Source of the DNA: Myroides odoratus
Lineage (GTDB): Bacteria; Bacteroidota; Bacteroidia; Flavobacteriales; Flavobacteriaceae
Reading direction: 5' to 3'
Length of the DNA: 64,000 nucleotides
Assembly: GCF_001549985.1 (NCBI RefSeq)
Contig: NZ_LROZ01000020.1
Span: 1-64,000 of the forward strand
Shown here one piece after another: positions 36,459-46,200 of this stretch; within the stretch, counting starts at the first letter, position 1, and every line of letters starts with the position of its first letter. The notes below the pieces were generated by a model. The model made no database searches. It worked only from the letters and a program-made list of their open reading frames with translations, and was not told the DNA's origin. The translations under genes were made by a program, and so were the position numbers.

Positions 36459-37109
36459 ATGAGGTTGTTCAATCAATTGATAAAAGCAGTAAGGACTATT
36501 GCAGGATCTGTAGATGCTGTAATTGAACAAAAGGAGGAAGTTCAACGAGAACAATGCTGCAAAAAGGAAAAACGAAATAAAGGGAAAACGAGTCTTATTC
36601 GCACTCCACAACTTGCTATAGATCAGGAAAGAATGAGTATTAATTTATATAAAAACGAGACAATGACAATGTTTAATTATGGTGTTGGTGGCAACGAAAT
36701 AAAAGTGGATGCTAATGAAGCAATCCAGGAAATCCAAGGAAATAAAAGTCTATTGGTGGCCAAATTGACAACGGAGGATGCTATATCTCCAGAAATAGTA
36801 ACGGGGTTGAAAACCGTCGAAGAGGTGTTCAATTACTATTCACCTCGGATGGAGATGGAGCATTCTACCCCTGAGGGACAAACGGTAAAAGAAGAATTTA
36901 GATTCAAAAATCTAGGCGACTTTACGCCCAAAAAAATGATTGAAAATTCTCCTTTTTTAAAAGGATTGAAAGTAGATGAAGAACAATATAACAAGATTGT
37001 AAAACAATTGCGAGTGAATAAAGTACTCCAAAAATTAGTAGAGAATGAAGCCGCAAAAAAAGAGTTTGCGGCTACTTTAAGAACAATAGCGAAAGAGTTA
37101 GAACAGTAA
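36459..37109 (+). CDS. tssB: TssB sheath protein with N-terminal extension
   Basis: Small sheath subunit of the T6SS tail, which forms the contractile cylinder with TssC. The core begins at MFNYGVGGNEIKVDANEA (ATG 36669, 146 residues to the end) and includes ISPEIVTGLKTVEEVF and FRFKNLGDFTPKKM, clear TssB features. The frame is open for about 70 more residues upstream from an ATG at 36459 preceded by GGAG. This extension is basic, with CCKKEKRNKGK, and is not part of the usual family. If translation starts at 36663 or 36669 instead, the protein has normal length. Confidence 0.85.
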   Translation: MRLFNQLIKAVRTIAGSVDAVIEQKEEVQREQCCKKEKRNKGKTSLIRTPQLAIDQERMSINLYKNETMTMFNYGVGGNEIKVDANEAIQEIQGNKSLLVAKLTTEDAISPEIVTGLKTVEEVFNYYSPRMEMEHSTPEGQTVKEEFRFKNLGDFTPKKMIENSPFLKGLKVDEEQYNKIVKQLRVNKVLQKLVENEAAKKEFAATLRTIAKELEQ

Positions 37110-37119
37110 AAGGAACAGA

Positions 37120-38472
37120 ATGGCAAAAGTAAATCAAGAATTACAAGCAGTTGACAATGAATTTCATGATAGAAATTTGGACGCTGTTGGGTTTGAGTTA
37201 GAAAAATTGGGAGGGTTTGGATTTATTGAGACTGTGGTTGATGGTATGGCAAATATGAATCCAGAACGAAAAGCGCGAAAACAAATTTTTCTTACTGATT
37301 CTAGTAAAAAAGAAGAGCGAGAAGATTTGTTGAAAAACATTAAGCTTTGGTTGGAATTATTAGAGTCTGAAGAATCTACAGCGGAGCTTATTGAAAGATG
37401 CAAGCAAAAATCGAATCAAGCGGTAATTGGCTTGAAAAGCAATCTAAAAAAGGCGCTGAATCAATGTAGAACTTTAGAAGTTAATTACCGAACAATCGCA
37501 CAGTTTTATAAAAATACCGAGTTAGATAAAGTCGATAATGTCCATATTATCAATGCTTCTATGGAACAAATAACAGATTTAGATAATCCCGTATTTATGG
37601 ATTATATAGCAGAAGAATTTAAGTTGTACTACGATCGATTAGATCTACGTGATAATTATTCTTTACTATCTATACCTGGATATATGGGATCCAATTTGGT
37701 GGTCGATAAATGGGCGAGAATCTGCAACGAAAATAAAGTCATGCTTTTGACAGATTTCGCCAATCTAGACAAACCAGATGATGTTGTTGACTTATTTCAC
37801 TCGGCTAACTTAACAAGTGCCGATGTACACAAAAGCAATGTTATCATGACGTGTAATTGGTTAGTTGGGCGCGGACGTGCTGTAGAAGTTGGAGAAGAAG
37901 AGGATGTATTTATAGCCCCTTCAACTTCTTTGACTGGGAAGATTCACAAAACACTAATGTCACAAGTGGCGGCAGGAAAAAAGCATGGAGGAATCAACGA
38001 GGTCGATGCCGTTAAATTTGAATTGAAAAAGAGTGAGATCTCTCAATTGGAAAAAATGGGACTTGTTCCCATGGTCAATGAGTATGGAAAAATCATGGCA
38101 TTTTCTGCAAAAACCCTATTTGATGGGGATAATATAGGCCTTCAAACCTATTCCGTTGTACGGGTTTTTGATTATGTCACAAAAGTGTTGTTAGATTTTT
38201 TAAACCGCCGAGCTTTTGAAAATTGGAGTGCAAAAAATGAAGATGATTTACGCAAGCAAATTGTCCTTTTCTTAGATGGCATTAAAGGAGCGGATAAATT
38301 GATTGAAAAATTTAAAATCGTTCGTTTTGAGCAGGATAAACACCAAAAAGATCGAGTGTGGTTAGATATTCGACTAACGCCTTATTTCCCTGCCAAAAGC
38401 TTTGTGATTAAATTGGATGGTCATAAAGGAGATGATGGAAATGATTGGGAAGCTGAATATGTACAAGAGTAA
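37120..38472 (+). CDS. tssC: TssC sheath protein
   Basis: Large sheath subunit of the T6SS tail, 450 residues, partner of TssB. Matching regions include WLELLESEESTAELIERC near the N-terminus and GYMGSNLVVDKWARICNEN in the middle, with a typical C-terminal part (RAFENWSAKNEDDLRKQI). It is 10 bases after tssB and ends the long operon, with a strong terminator after it. Confidence 0.93.
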   Translation: MAKVNQELQAVDNEFHDRNLDAVGFELEKLGGFGFIETVVDGMANMNPERKARKQIFLTDSSKKEEREDLLKNIKLWLELLESEESTAELIERCKQKSNQAVIGLKSNLKKALNQCRTLEVNYRTIAQFYKNTELDKVDNVHIINASMEQITDLDNPVFMDYIAEEFKLYYDRLDLRDNYSLLSIPGYMGSNLVVDKWARICNENKVMLLTDFANLDKPDDVVDLFHSANLTSADVHKSNVIMTCNWLVGRGRAVEVGEEEDVFIAPSTSLTGKIHKTLMSQVAAGKKHGGINEVDAVKFELKKSEISQLEKMGLVPMVNEYGKIMAFSAKTLFDGDNIGLQTYSVVRVFDYVTKVLLDFLNRRAFENWSAKNEDDLRKQIVLFLDGIKGADKLIEKFKIVRFEQDKHQKDRVWLDIRLTPYFPAKSFVIKLDGHKGDDGNDWEAEYVQE

Positions 38473-38486
38473 ATTTTTGTTTTTGA

Positions 38487-38522
38487 GCCAGTAGTTTTTA
38501 CGTGAACTACTGGCTTTTTTTT
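38487..38522 (+). terminator. Terminator of the main tss operon
   Basis: A perfect 10-bp stem (38487-38496 with 38505-38514), an 8-nt loop and T8 lie 14 bases after tssC. Confidence 0.9.
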
Positions 38523-38763
38523 TATCCATGCAAACGCAACTCTTTCTTTTTTGGCAGAGGGTTCAAATGCTCTCGTTTTGATTCTATATTTTGCAGTAAA
38601 AATTCTTTTATTTTTGAATAAGGACATTGAAAAAAGAATGTTTTTATTGTTTAAATAAAAGCAAAATAATTGATGTTTTTCTGATTAAAATAGTTGAATA
38701 TTTTGTTTTTAACTATTTTTTCACAGTAAAAACCCTGTTATTTTTCGGAAAATGCAGGGAATG

Positions 38764-38795
38764 TTGAGTGCTAGCATGATTAGTTTTTAAGTTTG
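38764..38795 (+). promoter_or_regulatory. hcp promoter
   Basis: TTG at 38764-38766, a 21-nt spacer and TAAGTTTG at 38788-38795 give a full Bacteroidota-type promoter 29 bases before the hcp ATG. It lets the abundant tube protein be made separately from the operon. Confidence 0.6.
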
Positions 38796-38824
38796 ATACA
38801 GTAATAATTTAAAACCTAATTCGT

Positions 38825-39232
38825 ATGGCAGAAAACAATTCAAGAGCCGTTTTAAAATTCAATGGAGGCGATGCACAAAAAGTATTGAACCTCAAATATG
38901 GAGTGTCTCGTTCAGTAGACGTTTCAGGTCGTGTAGCATCAGATCCTTCTAATGCATTAATTACCCTTACAGTAGAAGCAACAGATAAATCGGATGTCTT
39001 AGAAAGTCTACTGAACGGGAAGTACAAGCCAACTACAGGAGAAATTATCTTCAACAAATCACATGAGGAAGGAACGTTAATCACCTTGAAATGGACAAAT
39101 GGTTATGTGATTCAACATCATGTGGATTTTGATGCAATTAATGCAAATGCGATGTACATCACTTTTGTTGTGAGTGCAGAGCAAATTGACTATGGAAATT
39201 CAGCTTATCAAGGTACTTGGCCAACGGCTTAA
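38825..39232 (+). CDS. tssD: TssD (Hcp) inner-tube protein of T6SSiii
   Basis: Tube protein whose hexamers stack inside the TssBC sheath and are expelled with effectors. 135 residues, as expected for the Bacteroidota Hcp branch. It has a beta-rich fold with no signal peptide (AVLKFNGGDAQKVLNLKYG, then GEIIFNKSHEEGTLITLKW). The gene stands alone between its own promoter and a long imperfect hairpin, so separate high-level expression is likely. Confidence 0.92.
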   Translation: MAENNSRAVLKFNGGDAQKVLNLKYGVSRSVDVSGRVASDPSNALITLTVEATDKSDVLESLLNGKYKPTTGEIIFNKSHEEGTLITLKWTNGYVIQHHVDFDAINANAMYITFVVSAEQIDYGNSAYQGTWPTA

Positions 39233-39270
39233 TTCGCGTTTAAAAGCAAATTAAGTGCTGTTTTTTCTAT

Positions 39271-39378
39271 AACCCAGCATGAGTAAGAGTCTAATTTTAC
39301 AAGTTGATTTTCAAATGTAAGGTTTACTTCCTATTGCCACTTTGTTTATTAGACTTCTACTTATTCTGGGTTTTTTAT
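39271..39378 (+). terminator. Long imperfect hairpin and terminator after hcp
   Basis: Two 24-base arms (39271-39294 and 39349-39372) pair with 20 Watson-Crick matches and two G-U pairs around a 54-nt loop, followed by a T-run. The outer part AACCCAG/CTGGGTT with the T-run looks like a terminator. The large loop and long arms are unusual and could stabilise the hcp message. Confidence 0.6.
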
Positions 39379-39531
39379 TTACCAAAATAGAAATAGGATA
39401 ACGGCGAAATAAGATAAGCGATCTCTGTCTAGAATACGCTTTTTATTCCTAAGAGAAGTTATCTCTTTTAAATGATATAGAACATTATTTTCTATTAACC
39501 ATAACGACGGGTTTAGTAAACCATTTAGCCT

Positions 39532-41499
39532 ATGACAACTAAAACTTTATTTGATGAACAAGAGCTAAATCAAACCAAACAAGTAACAGCATATTTAAAT
39601 CAATTTCACAATACCGAAACTAACATTCACAGTAATGCTAAAGTAATAGCGAATCATTCTCCCATCGGTGTTAATCCTCTAGTAGATCTTAGAATTGCAA
39701 TTGAAGGTTCTGAATGCAAGGGGTTTAAAGAGTTTAAGCTGAAGCAAAATGTGCAAGACCACCATACGTTTGTCCTAGTCTTACCCCATCATGCATTAGG
39801 AGAAAATGAAACGTATCGCATGGAACAAACACAAGAGTTATTGGGAAAACGCATGGTAGCGCGTTTTACTTACAAATATGGATCAGAAAGACCAGAACGA
39901 GATTTTATAGGCATTATTACTGAAGTTAGTTTTGAGCAATCCAGAGGAAATCGAGGGGATATTATTCTTACCGGATATAGTCCAACAATTTTATTAGATC
40001 GAGCCCCTCATATTCAAAGTTTTGGTGGTCAGGATCCTACTTCGTTACCAGCTATTGTACATCAATTGGTAGAAGAGGGGTATACCCAAAATGGAAAATA
40101 CAACTACCTGATTCAATCACAAAAACAAAAGGCACTCGCCTATAGTTGTCAGTATAATGAAACAGCTTATAATTATTTGACACGTATGGCTGAAGCTTAT
40201 GGAGAACCGTTTTTTTATGATGGAACGGTGTTGCATTTCGGCGATGTTCCGCGCATTGAAGCTCCAGTTGCTTTAGTATATGGACGGGATGTTGAACAGA
40301 TAAAAGTTTGTATGGCTGCTCAACATGTCAATCGAGCGTTATATGGATATAATAGCTTAAACCATGAGCGTTTAAGCGCTATTGGTGATACGAATTTAGA
40401 AGTCAAAGGAACTTTAGCCCAACGTGCTTATGAAGAATCACAGCGCGTGTTTACCGCTCCTTCTGTACAAGTGGCTCCAATGAATGCTTCTACAAATCAA
40501 GACATTACACAAGCACAAAAAGGATTGATTGGTCGGGTTGGAATGAGTGTTTTTACTATTTCTGGTACAACAACTGTTCCTTTTCTGTACCCAGGATGTA
40601 TTGTTGAACTCAGTATGTTTCATCCACAAGAAAGAGAAAATCACTTCTTTACTAAATTGATGATTACTCATATTTCGCATGAGATTGATGCCTTAGGTAT
40701 ATACAAAGGTTCTTTTGAGGCTGTTGATGCAGAAACAGGTAGTATTCCAAAAGGAACGTATCAAAACCCCTTGGTGGAGCAACAAATAGCCACAGTTATA
40801 AATAATACAGATCCGCAAAATAAAGGCCGTGTACAAGTGCGTTTCGATTGGCAAAATACAGATCTACGTACGGATTTTATACGCGTTATGGCACCAGATG
40901 CAGGAAGTAGTGCCAAAGTAGATACCAATCGCGGTTTTGTTGCTATTCCAGAAGTTGGAGACCAAGTGTTGGTTGGATTTATGAATCAACACCCTGATCA
41001 GCCTTTTGTTATGGGAGGACTTTTTCATGGACAAATAGGTGCAGGTGGAGGAAATGAAAATAACATGAAAAGTTGGAGTACAAAAAGTGGCCATATGATT
41101 GTGCTTGATGATCAGGGGGGAATAAAAATAATAGATAAAACAAAGAATGTGATTCAACTGGATGGAGAGGGTAGAATTGAAGTACAGAGTTCCAAATCTA
41201 TTGTATTACAATCAGGAAAATCAAGTTTAGTACTTGAGGAAAATGGAAAAATCACATTACAAGGTATTGAATTATATACAATAGGGGAAACAATTTCTAA
41301 TGCAGCTAGTCAGAAATTAACTGCCCAAAGTGGAAATGCGGTTTTAACCTTAGATGCAGAGGAGAATGAAGCTATTTTAAGTGCAAAATCGAGTACAATT
41401 AATGGATCGAGCACAGCAACAGTGAATGGAGGTTTAGATGCCAAATTAGCGGCTAGTGGAACTGCTTCCATAGAAGGTGCTATCGTCAAATTAAATTAA
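39532..41499 (+). CDS. vgrG: TssI (VgrG) spike protein
   Basis: Trimeric spike at the tip of the Hcp tube, 655 residues. The N-terminal gp27-like region runs to about residue 400 (LRIAIEGSECKGFKEFKLKQ near the start, SYQYNE-type segment YSCQYNETAYNYLTRMAEAYG split across the middle). The gp5-type OB fold contains NKGRVQVRFDWQNTD and GFVAIPEVGDQVLVGF. The C-terminal part is a repetitive beta-helix (IVLQSGKSSLVLEENGKITL). No fused effector domain is seen. The effector cargo is more likely the PAAR/Rhs protein encoded three genes downstream. Confidence 0.93.
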   Translation: MTTKTLFDEQELNQTKQVTAYLNQFHNTETNIHSNAKVIANHSPIGVNPLVDLRIAIEGSECKGFKEFKLKQNVQDHHTFVLVLPHHALGENETYRMEQTQELLGKRMVARFTYKYGSERPERDFIGIITEVSFEQSRGNRGDIILTGYSPTILLDRAPHIQSFGGQDPTSLPAIVHQLVEEGYTQNGKYNYLIQSQKQKALAYSCQYNETAYNYLTRMAEAYGEPFFYDGTVLHFGDVPRIEAPVALVYGRDVEQIKVCMAAQHVNRALYGYNSLNHERLSAIGDTNLEVKGTLAQRAYEESQRVFTAPSVQVAPMNASTNQDITQAQKGLIGRVGMSVFTISGTTTVPFLYPGCIVELSMFHPQERENHFFTKLMITHISHEIDALGIYKGSFEAVDAETGSIPKGTYQNPLVEQQIATVINNTDPQNKGRVQVRFDWQNTDLRTDFIRVMAPDAGSSAKVDTNRGFVAIPEVGDQVLVGFMNQHPDQPFVMGGLFHGQIGAGGGNENNMKSWSTKSGHMIVLDDQGGIKIIDKTKNVIQLDGEGRIEVQSSKSIVLQSGKSSLVLEENGKITLQGIELYTIGETISNAASQKLTAQSGNAVLTLDAEENEAILSAKSSTINGSSTATVNGGLDAKLAASGTASIEGAIVKLN

Positions 41500-41504
41500 A
41501 CGGG

Positions 41505-42845
41505 ATGGAAAGTAATCCGATACAGCAACGAATAGAAGAATTGGAAATGAAGTATGTAGAACTTCGTTACACCCAAACGTATAAGTATCTAATCTTACGT
41601 ACACCGCAAGATGAAAGGGAGATGGTAGAGGCATTTTACGATCATATGTTAGGAATAGATAATGAAATTGAGGATGTTGTCCTCTTATTTCAGTCGCCAC
41701 TGTATGAAAAGCAAACCTATAGTAAGGCGTTAATTGAAGCGCTGTTTTCGTTGGTTTTTCTTTGGAATTTTTCTGAAAAACCCAACAGTATTTCAGATAA
41801 TTATGTGGATTGGGAGATGGATAGGAGCTTGGGGTCAGATAAGAATGTTGCAGCACTATTTGTTGCAAATCTTAATGCCTTTTGTGAAGCGGTTGAACTA
41901 GAAGAGGACGCTAATATCGTCTGTGTATTGGATTATCAAAATAAGGAGGGTAAGCAGATGCTTCAATGGTTGAAAGATTTAGCTCAATTGGAGTTGCATC
42001 CACGAGTTCAGCTGCTTCTCTCTGATACGTTTGAGCAGCCTTTATTTAATGTGTTGAAAGATTACGCACCAAAGTCAACACAGATTTTACCCCATCATTT
42101 TGAGTTAGATCAAGCAATCAAAGCGCTTGCAGCTATGGGAGATCCTGAGGCTCCAGATACCAAGTTTAGGTATCATATGGTACAATTGTTTGAAGCCATT
42201 AATAAAAAACACGAAAAAGAGATTAAAAAACACGCGGTCATTTGCTTACAGATTGCGGAACAAAATAGAACAAAAGATGCGAATTGGTCTGTGCAACAGA
42301 TGGTAATATACAGTGCAGTAGCAACTTTTGAGTTTGGCAAAAAACAGTTCAAGCAAGCGATAAATTATATCAACCAAGGATTGGATGTTGTACAAGAAGT
42401 ACAAGGGGTATTACCAGATGATTTAGTTTATCGCTTATTGGGACAAGGGGTGTTGTTTAGAGGTAATCTCTATTTTATTTTGAAACAATATGAAAAGGCA
42501 AAAGATGATTTTGTAAGAGGTGAAAGCTATTTTGAACGTTGTGTAGATTATTTGATGCAAATAGAAGCCTTGAGGTCCATAGCAGAAACGGCTAAGAAGA
42601 TGAGTGATAAAAAATTGAGGTATGAAGCTTTAAATAAAGGAGTTCGCCTGGGGAGTAACCTAAATGACACCTTGGCTCAATCTTCATCTTATACTTTGGT
42701 AGTGAAAGAGGTCTTGGAGGCAAAATACAGTTCATTTATTTCGGATAAGGAATTAGATACCATCATCAAACCTTTGCTAGGGGAACAATGGCGAATAAAG
42801 TATAAGAGTGTGAAAAGTATACTCGTAAATAAAGATTTAAAATGA
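41505..42845 (+). CDS. TPR-containing protein of the VgrG-Rhs module, function unknown
   Basis: 446 residues, soluble, no signal peptide. The N-terminal half (to about 200) has no family that I recognise and contains an EEDANIVCVLDYQ segment that resembles a small alpha/beta fold. The C-terminal half is TPR-like, with helical pairs such as ATFEFGKKQFKQAINYINQG and GNLYFILKQYEKAKDDFVRG. It starts 5 bases after vgrG and overlaps the next gene by 4 bases. Position between spike and effector suggests an effector-loading chaperone or adaptor; this is inference. Confidence 0.7.
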   Translation: MESNPIQQRIEELEMKYVELRYTQTYKYLILRTPQDEREMVEAFYDHMLGIDNEIEDVVLLFQSPLYEKQTYSKALIEALFSLVFLWNFSEKPNSISDNYVDWEMDRSLGSDKNVAALFVANLNAFCEAVELEEDANIVCVLDYQNKEGKQMLQWLKDLAQLELHPRVQLLLSDTFEQPLFNVLKDYAPKSTQILPHHFELDQAIKALAAMGDPEAPDTKFRYHMVQLFEAINKKHEKEIKKHAVICLQIAEQNRTKDANWSVQQMVIYSAVATFEFGKKQFKQAINYINQGLDVVQEVQGVLPDDLVYRLLGQGVLFRGNLYFILKQYEKAKDDFVRGESYFERCVDYLMQIEALRSIAETAKKMSDKKLRYEALNKGVRLGSNLNDTLAQSSSYTLVVKEVLEAKYSSFISDKELDTIIKPLLGEQWRIKYKSVKSILVNKDLK

Positions 42846-43141
42846 ATACAAAAAATAAGGATTGGTTAGTTGAGTTTTTAGTGATATTTCCTGAATTACC
42901 TGGTATTCTGTTGCTATTGATTGGATTACTTGTTCGGTATGCAGCAATCAAAGGGGGAGAATGGATGTACGATACAGGAGGACCTGGAATTTTTAGCAAT
43001 ATCACTTGGATCAAGAATATGTTTGGAGAGGCCGTAGCTCAGCGGTTGAATTTGTTTATTGCTTGGGGGATAATATTAATGGGAATTGCTTTAATCTCTT
43101 TGGGAGTTTGGCTAAGAATCGCTAGTATAATCAATAAATAG
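42842..43141 (+). CDS. Small two-helix membrane protein, possible Imm17-like immunity protein
   Basis: 99 residues with two hydrophobic helices (about 17-34 and 71-93) and a short loop containing GGEWMYDTGG. It overlaps the TPR gene by 4 bases. Small two-helix proteins with a W-M motif after helix 1 are annotated as Imm17 in polymorphic toxin loci, and this one looks similar. Other possibilities are a membrane protein that assists effector handling. Function is not proven. Confidence 0.5.
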   Translation: MNTKNKDWLVEFLVIFPELPGILLLLIGLLVRYAAIKGGEWMYDTGGPGIFSNITWIKNMFGEAVAQRLNLFIAWGIILMGIALISLGVWLRIASIINK

Positions 43142-43217
43142 GTTGAAAATCTTCATTTGAAGCCATGTAGTGAAAGAAAGTCATAAGTATTGTTGTTGAA
43201 AAAAAAGAATAATCATT

Positions 43218-46200
43218 ATGATAGAAGAAAGCTTAAAAAATGCCACATCTGATGTGGATCCTGTTGATTATGAAGAATATAAAAAATTGTATAATGAAAG
43301 ACTGACTTCAGCATTCGAAAAACATAAAAAGACGTTCACAGATTTATGGGAGAAAGAAAATTATATTGCTAATGATTCTAGGTTAAATCGTGTTCAAAAG
43401 ACAAATGCCACGATGCTGCATCTGGCAGAAAGCGGATTAAATTATTTTTCTACCGTTACTAGTTTGACAGCGAGTTTCAGTGAGGCTCTTATACTTCCCT
43501 ACTTGCAAACATTGAATATACCGAAGGGGATCGGTTGTTTACCTGTAGCTAAGCAATTGGATCCCGTAATTAATTTAATTGATATTCATATGGTGATGAC
43601 TCCTCCATCACCTGCGCCAGTGCCAGTGCCACATCCATTTATGGGATTTTCTTTGCGACCTAAGGATTTTTTAGCCTTAGCGGCGATGACGGTAAGTGTT
43701 GCTGCTATTGATGCGTTTGAGCAAACCGTACAGCAGAAGGTGGATGATGAGAGCTTGTCAGATGTAAATGCAGAAATAATCATGAATGCGGGGAATTTGG
43801 TGAATAATGTGGCTCGGATGTTTATCAGTAATCTTGGAGCATCTGTGAAAGTTGGCATTGCATTGCCGCGTACGGTTGCAGGAACGAGTATTCGCTGTTT
43901 AGAACATGCGCCAATAGGAGGAGGGTTTCATCCTGTTGCAGACAATACCATTACAAAAAATACAGGACATTCTTGGTTGGGGAGTATGTTTGTTGTTGCA
44001 GATGGTTCTCCTTTAGTTGGGGCCTTTGCACATTTGCAAAATGTGTGTTCTGATGTTGGGATGACTTCGATTCACGATTCAGGACCACCCCCTGATCCTG
44101 AGAAAGGAATGAAAGCAAAGTTGTACGTACCCACAGGGATGATTATTCCCATTCCATTAACCCGATTTGTATTAACAAACCCTATACCTTCTGCAATTAA
44201 TCCACTTTCAGTGCCTAAAAGGCTCTTTCATGCGGGGTTCAATAAGCTCAAAGCAAAACGCGTCAAACAAGTAGAAAAAAATGCAGATAATGGAAAACCT
44301 TGTAGTTCTATTTCTACTGTTTTGAATAAGGTGAATAAAAAGCTTTTTGACCATGAATACACTCGAGGGGTATATAACAAAGTGGATAAAACACTCAAAA
44401 CCTATGTGGGTCACCCTGTTGATGTGGTTGGAGGGGATTTATTTACGGATAGTACGGATTTTACCTTTGCAGGAGTTATTCCTTTGTCTTTTAAGCGTAT
44501 TTGGTATAGTGATAGTGCGTATAGGGGGCCTTTGGGGCATGGTTGGCACCATAGTTACGATATGGCCTTATTTGTCAACCAAGTATATCGACGAGCACAA
44601 GTGCGTCTAGGAGATGGTCGTCTAATTAATTTCGATCGCATTCCAACGCAAGAATTCCCAATGCCTCGCTATCACCGTTCGGAAAAAATTTGGTTGTGTT
44701 ATCATGCAGAGGGGTATTACTACCTCAAAGATCAAAAAGAAGAATGGTTTCTCTTTGATACTCCATCAATAGCTAATAAACAAGGAGCACATCTCTTATC
44801 TGCCATAAGTAACCGCGAAGGATTTGCCCTCCGATTTACCTATGATTCTAATGGCTCCTTGACGAAAATTTTGGATTCAGTTGATCGAGTTTATACGATT
44901 GAAAATGATCAGCAAGGTCGAATTATCAATGTATGGACAGCAGCGCCAGAGGAGGGAATGCCCAAGGTGTGTCTTGCAACCTATCAGTATAATCAAGTAG
45001 GAGATTTGATTGTGCATTATGATGAGATACAGCAACCCCTACAAATGCACTATGAACAACATCTATTGGTCAAAGAAATATGGCGAAATGGACATCATTG
45101 GTTTTTTAAATACGACGGAAAGCATACTGGAGCAAAGTGTATTGAAACTTGGGGTGATGGAGGAATTCAGCATTTTAAACTTACCTACTACCAAGGAGAA
45201 ACTCACGTCATAGACGGAGAAGGATATCGTTCAATTTACAAACATCGCCATCAACTCGTTTATGAAATGCTTGATGCTAAAGGTGCTTTGTGGAAGAAAT
45301 ATTACAATAAATATGGCGAATTAGAACGTAGTATTGATCCTTTGGGAAATACACAGACCCTGATTCGTGATGATTTTGGTAATATAAAGCAAGTCATTGA
45401 ACCTGATGGACAATTTACGCAGTTGAAGTATCTCGATGTGGATTATCCGTATCTACCGACAGAAGTTGTTGATTCTCGTGGTGGGAAATGGAGTTATAAG
45501 TATAATCAAGCAGGACGGATTCGTACAGTTCACAGCCCTTTAGGGGCAAAAACGGAATTTACATATCAAGCCGATGGATTGATTTCGGAGGTAAGCAATG
45601 GATTAGGTGCGCGTGCGCAATGGAAGTATGACAACCAGTACAATATAGTAGAAATTTGCAGTACAACAGGGCAACGCACGCAGTATGTGTATGATTTATG
45701 GAATCGCTGTATACAAATTACCAATGCCCGTGGAGCACAACAAAACAAGGTATTGGATTACTTGGGACGCGCTTTGGTGATTCACGATTTTGATGGCCAT
45801 GCAATTCACTTGAAATATGATGCATTAGATAATATAATTCAGTATGAAGATCAACATCGAAGTATTCAGTTCCGTTTTAAGGGAATGCACAAGCTGATCA
45901 GTCGAAAGGAAGAAGGCAAGGTGATTCGTTTTGACTATGATTCTAATGAGCGACTGCGAACAATTACCAATGAGGAAGGGCAGCATTATACTTTTGTTTT
46001 AGATGCCGTTGGCGATGTCATAGCAGAATGTGGTTTTGATGGAGTAGAAAAGAAGTACAAACGCAATGAAGCAGGTTGGATAACCACCATTCAGCGTCCG
46101 AATCAACGATGGACTCAATATGCGTATGACGAAATGGGACAGATTACTCAGGTGGATTATAGTGATGAAACGAGAGAAACTTATGTGTATACTACGGGAT

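Larger units (their letters stand above)
38473..38824. other. Intergenic region tssC / hcp
   Basis: 352 bases holding the tssC terminator at its start and the hcp promoter at its end. The middle (about 38525-38760) is AT-rich with no gene that I can support. Confidence 0.6.

Noticed and set aside
39510..39522. 13-bp palindrome GGTTTAGTAAACC just upstream of vgrG
   Set aside because: It could be an operator, but it lies only 10 bases before the ATG, occurs once as far as I saw, and matches no known site. Too little to claim.
42766..43014. Minus-strand open frame across the TPR / membrane protein junction
   Set aside because: It is a shadow of two well-supported overlapping + strand genes, without a start signal or a recognisable domain.
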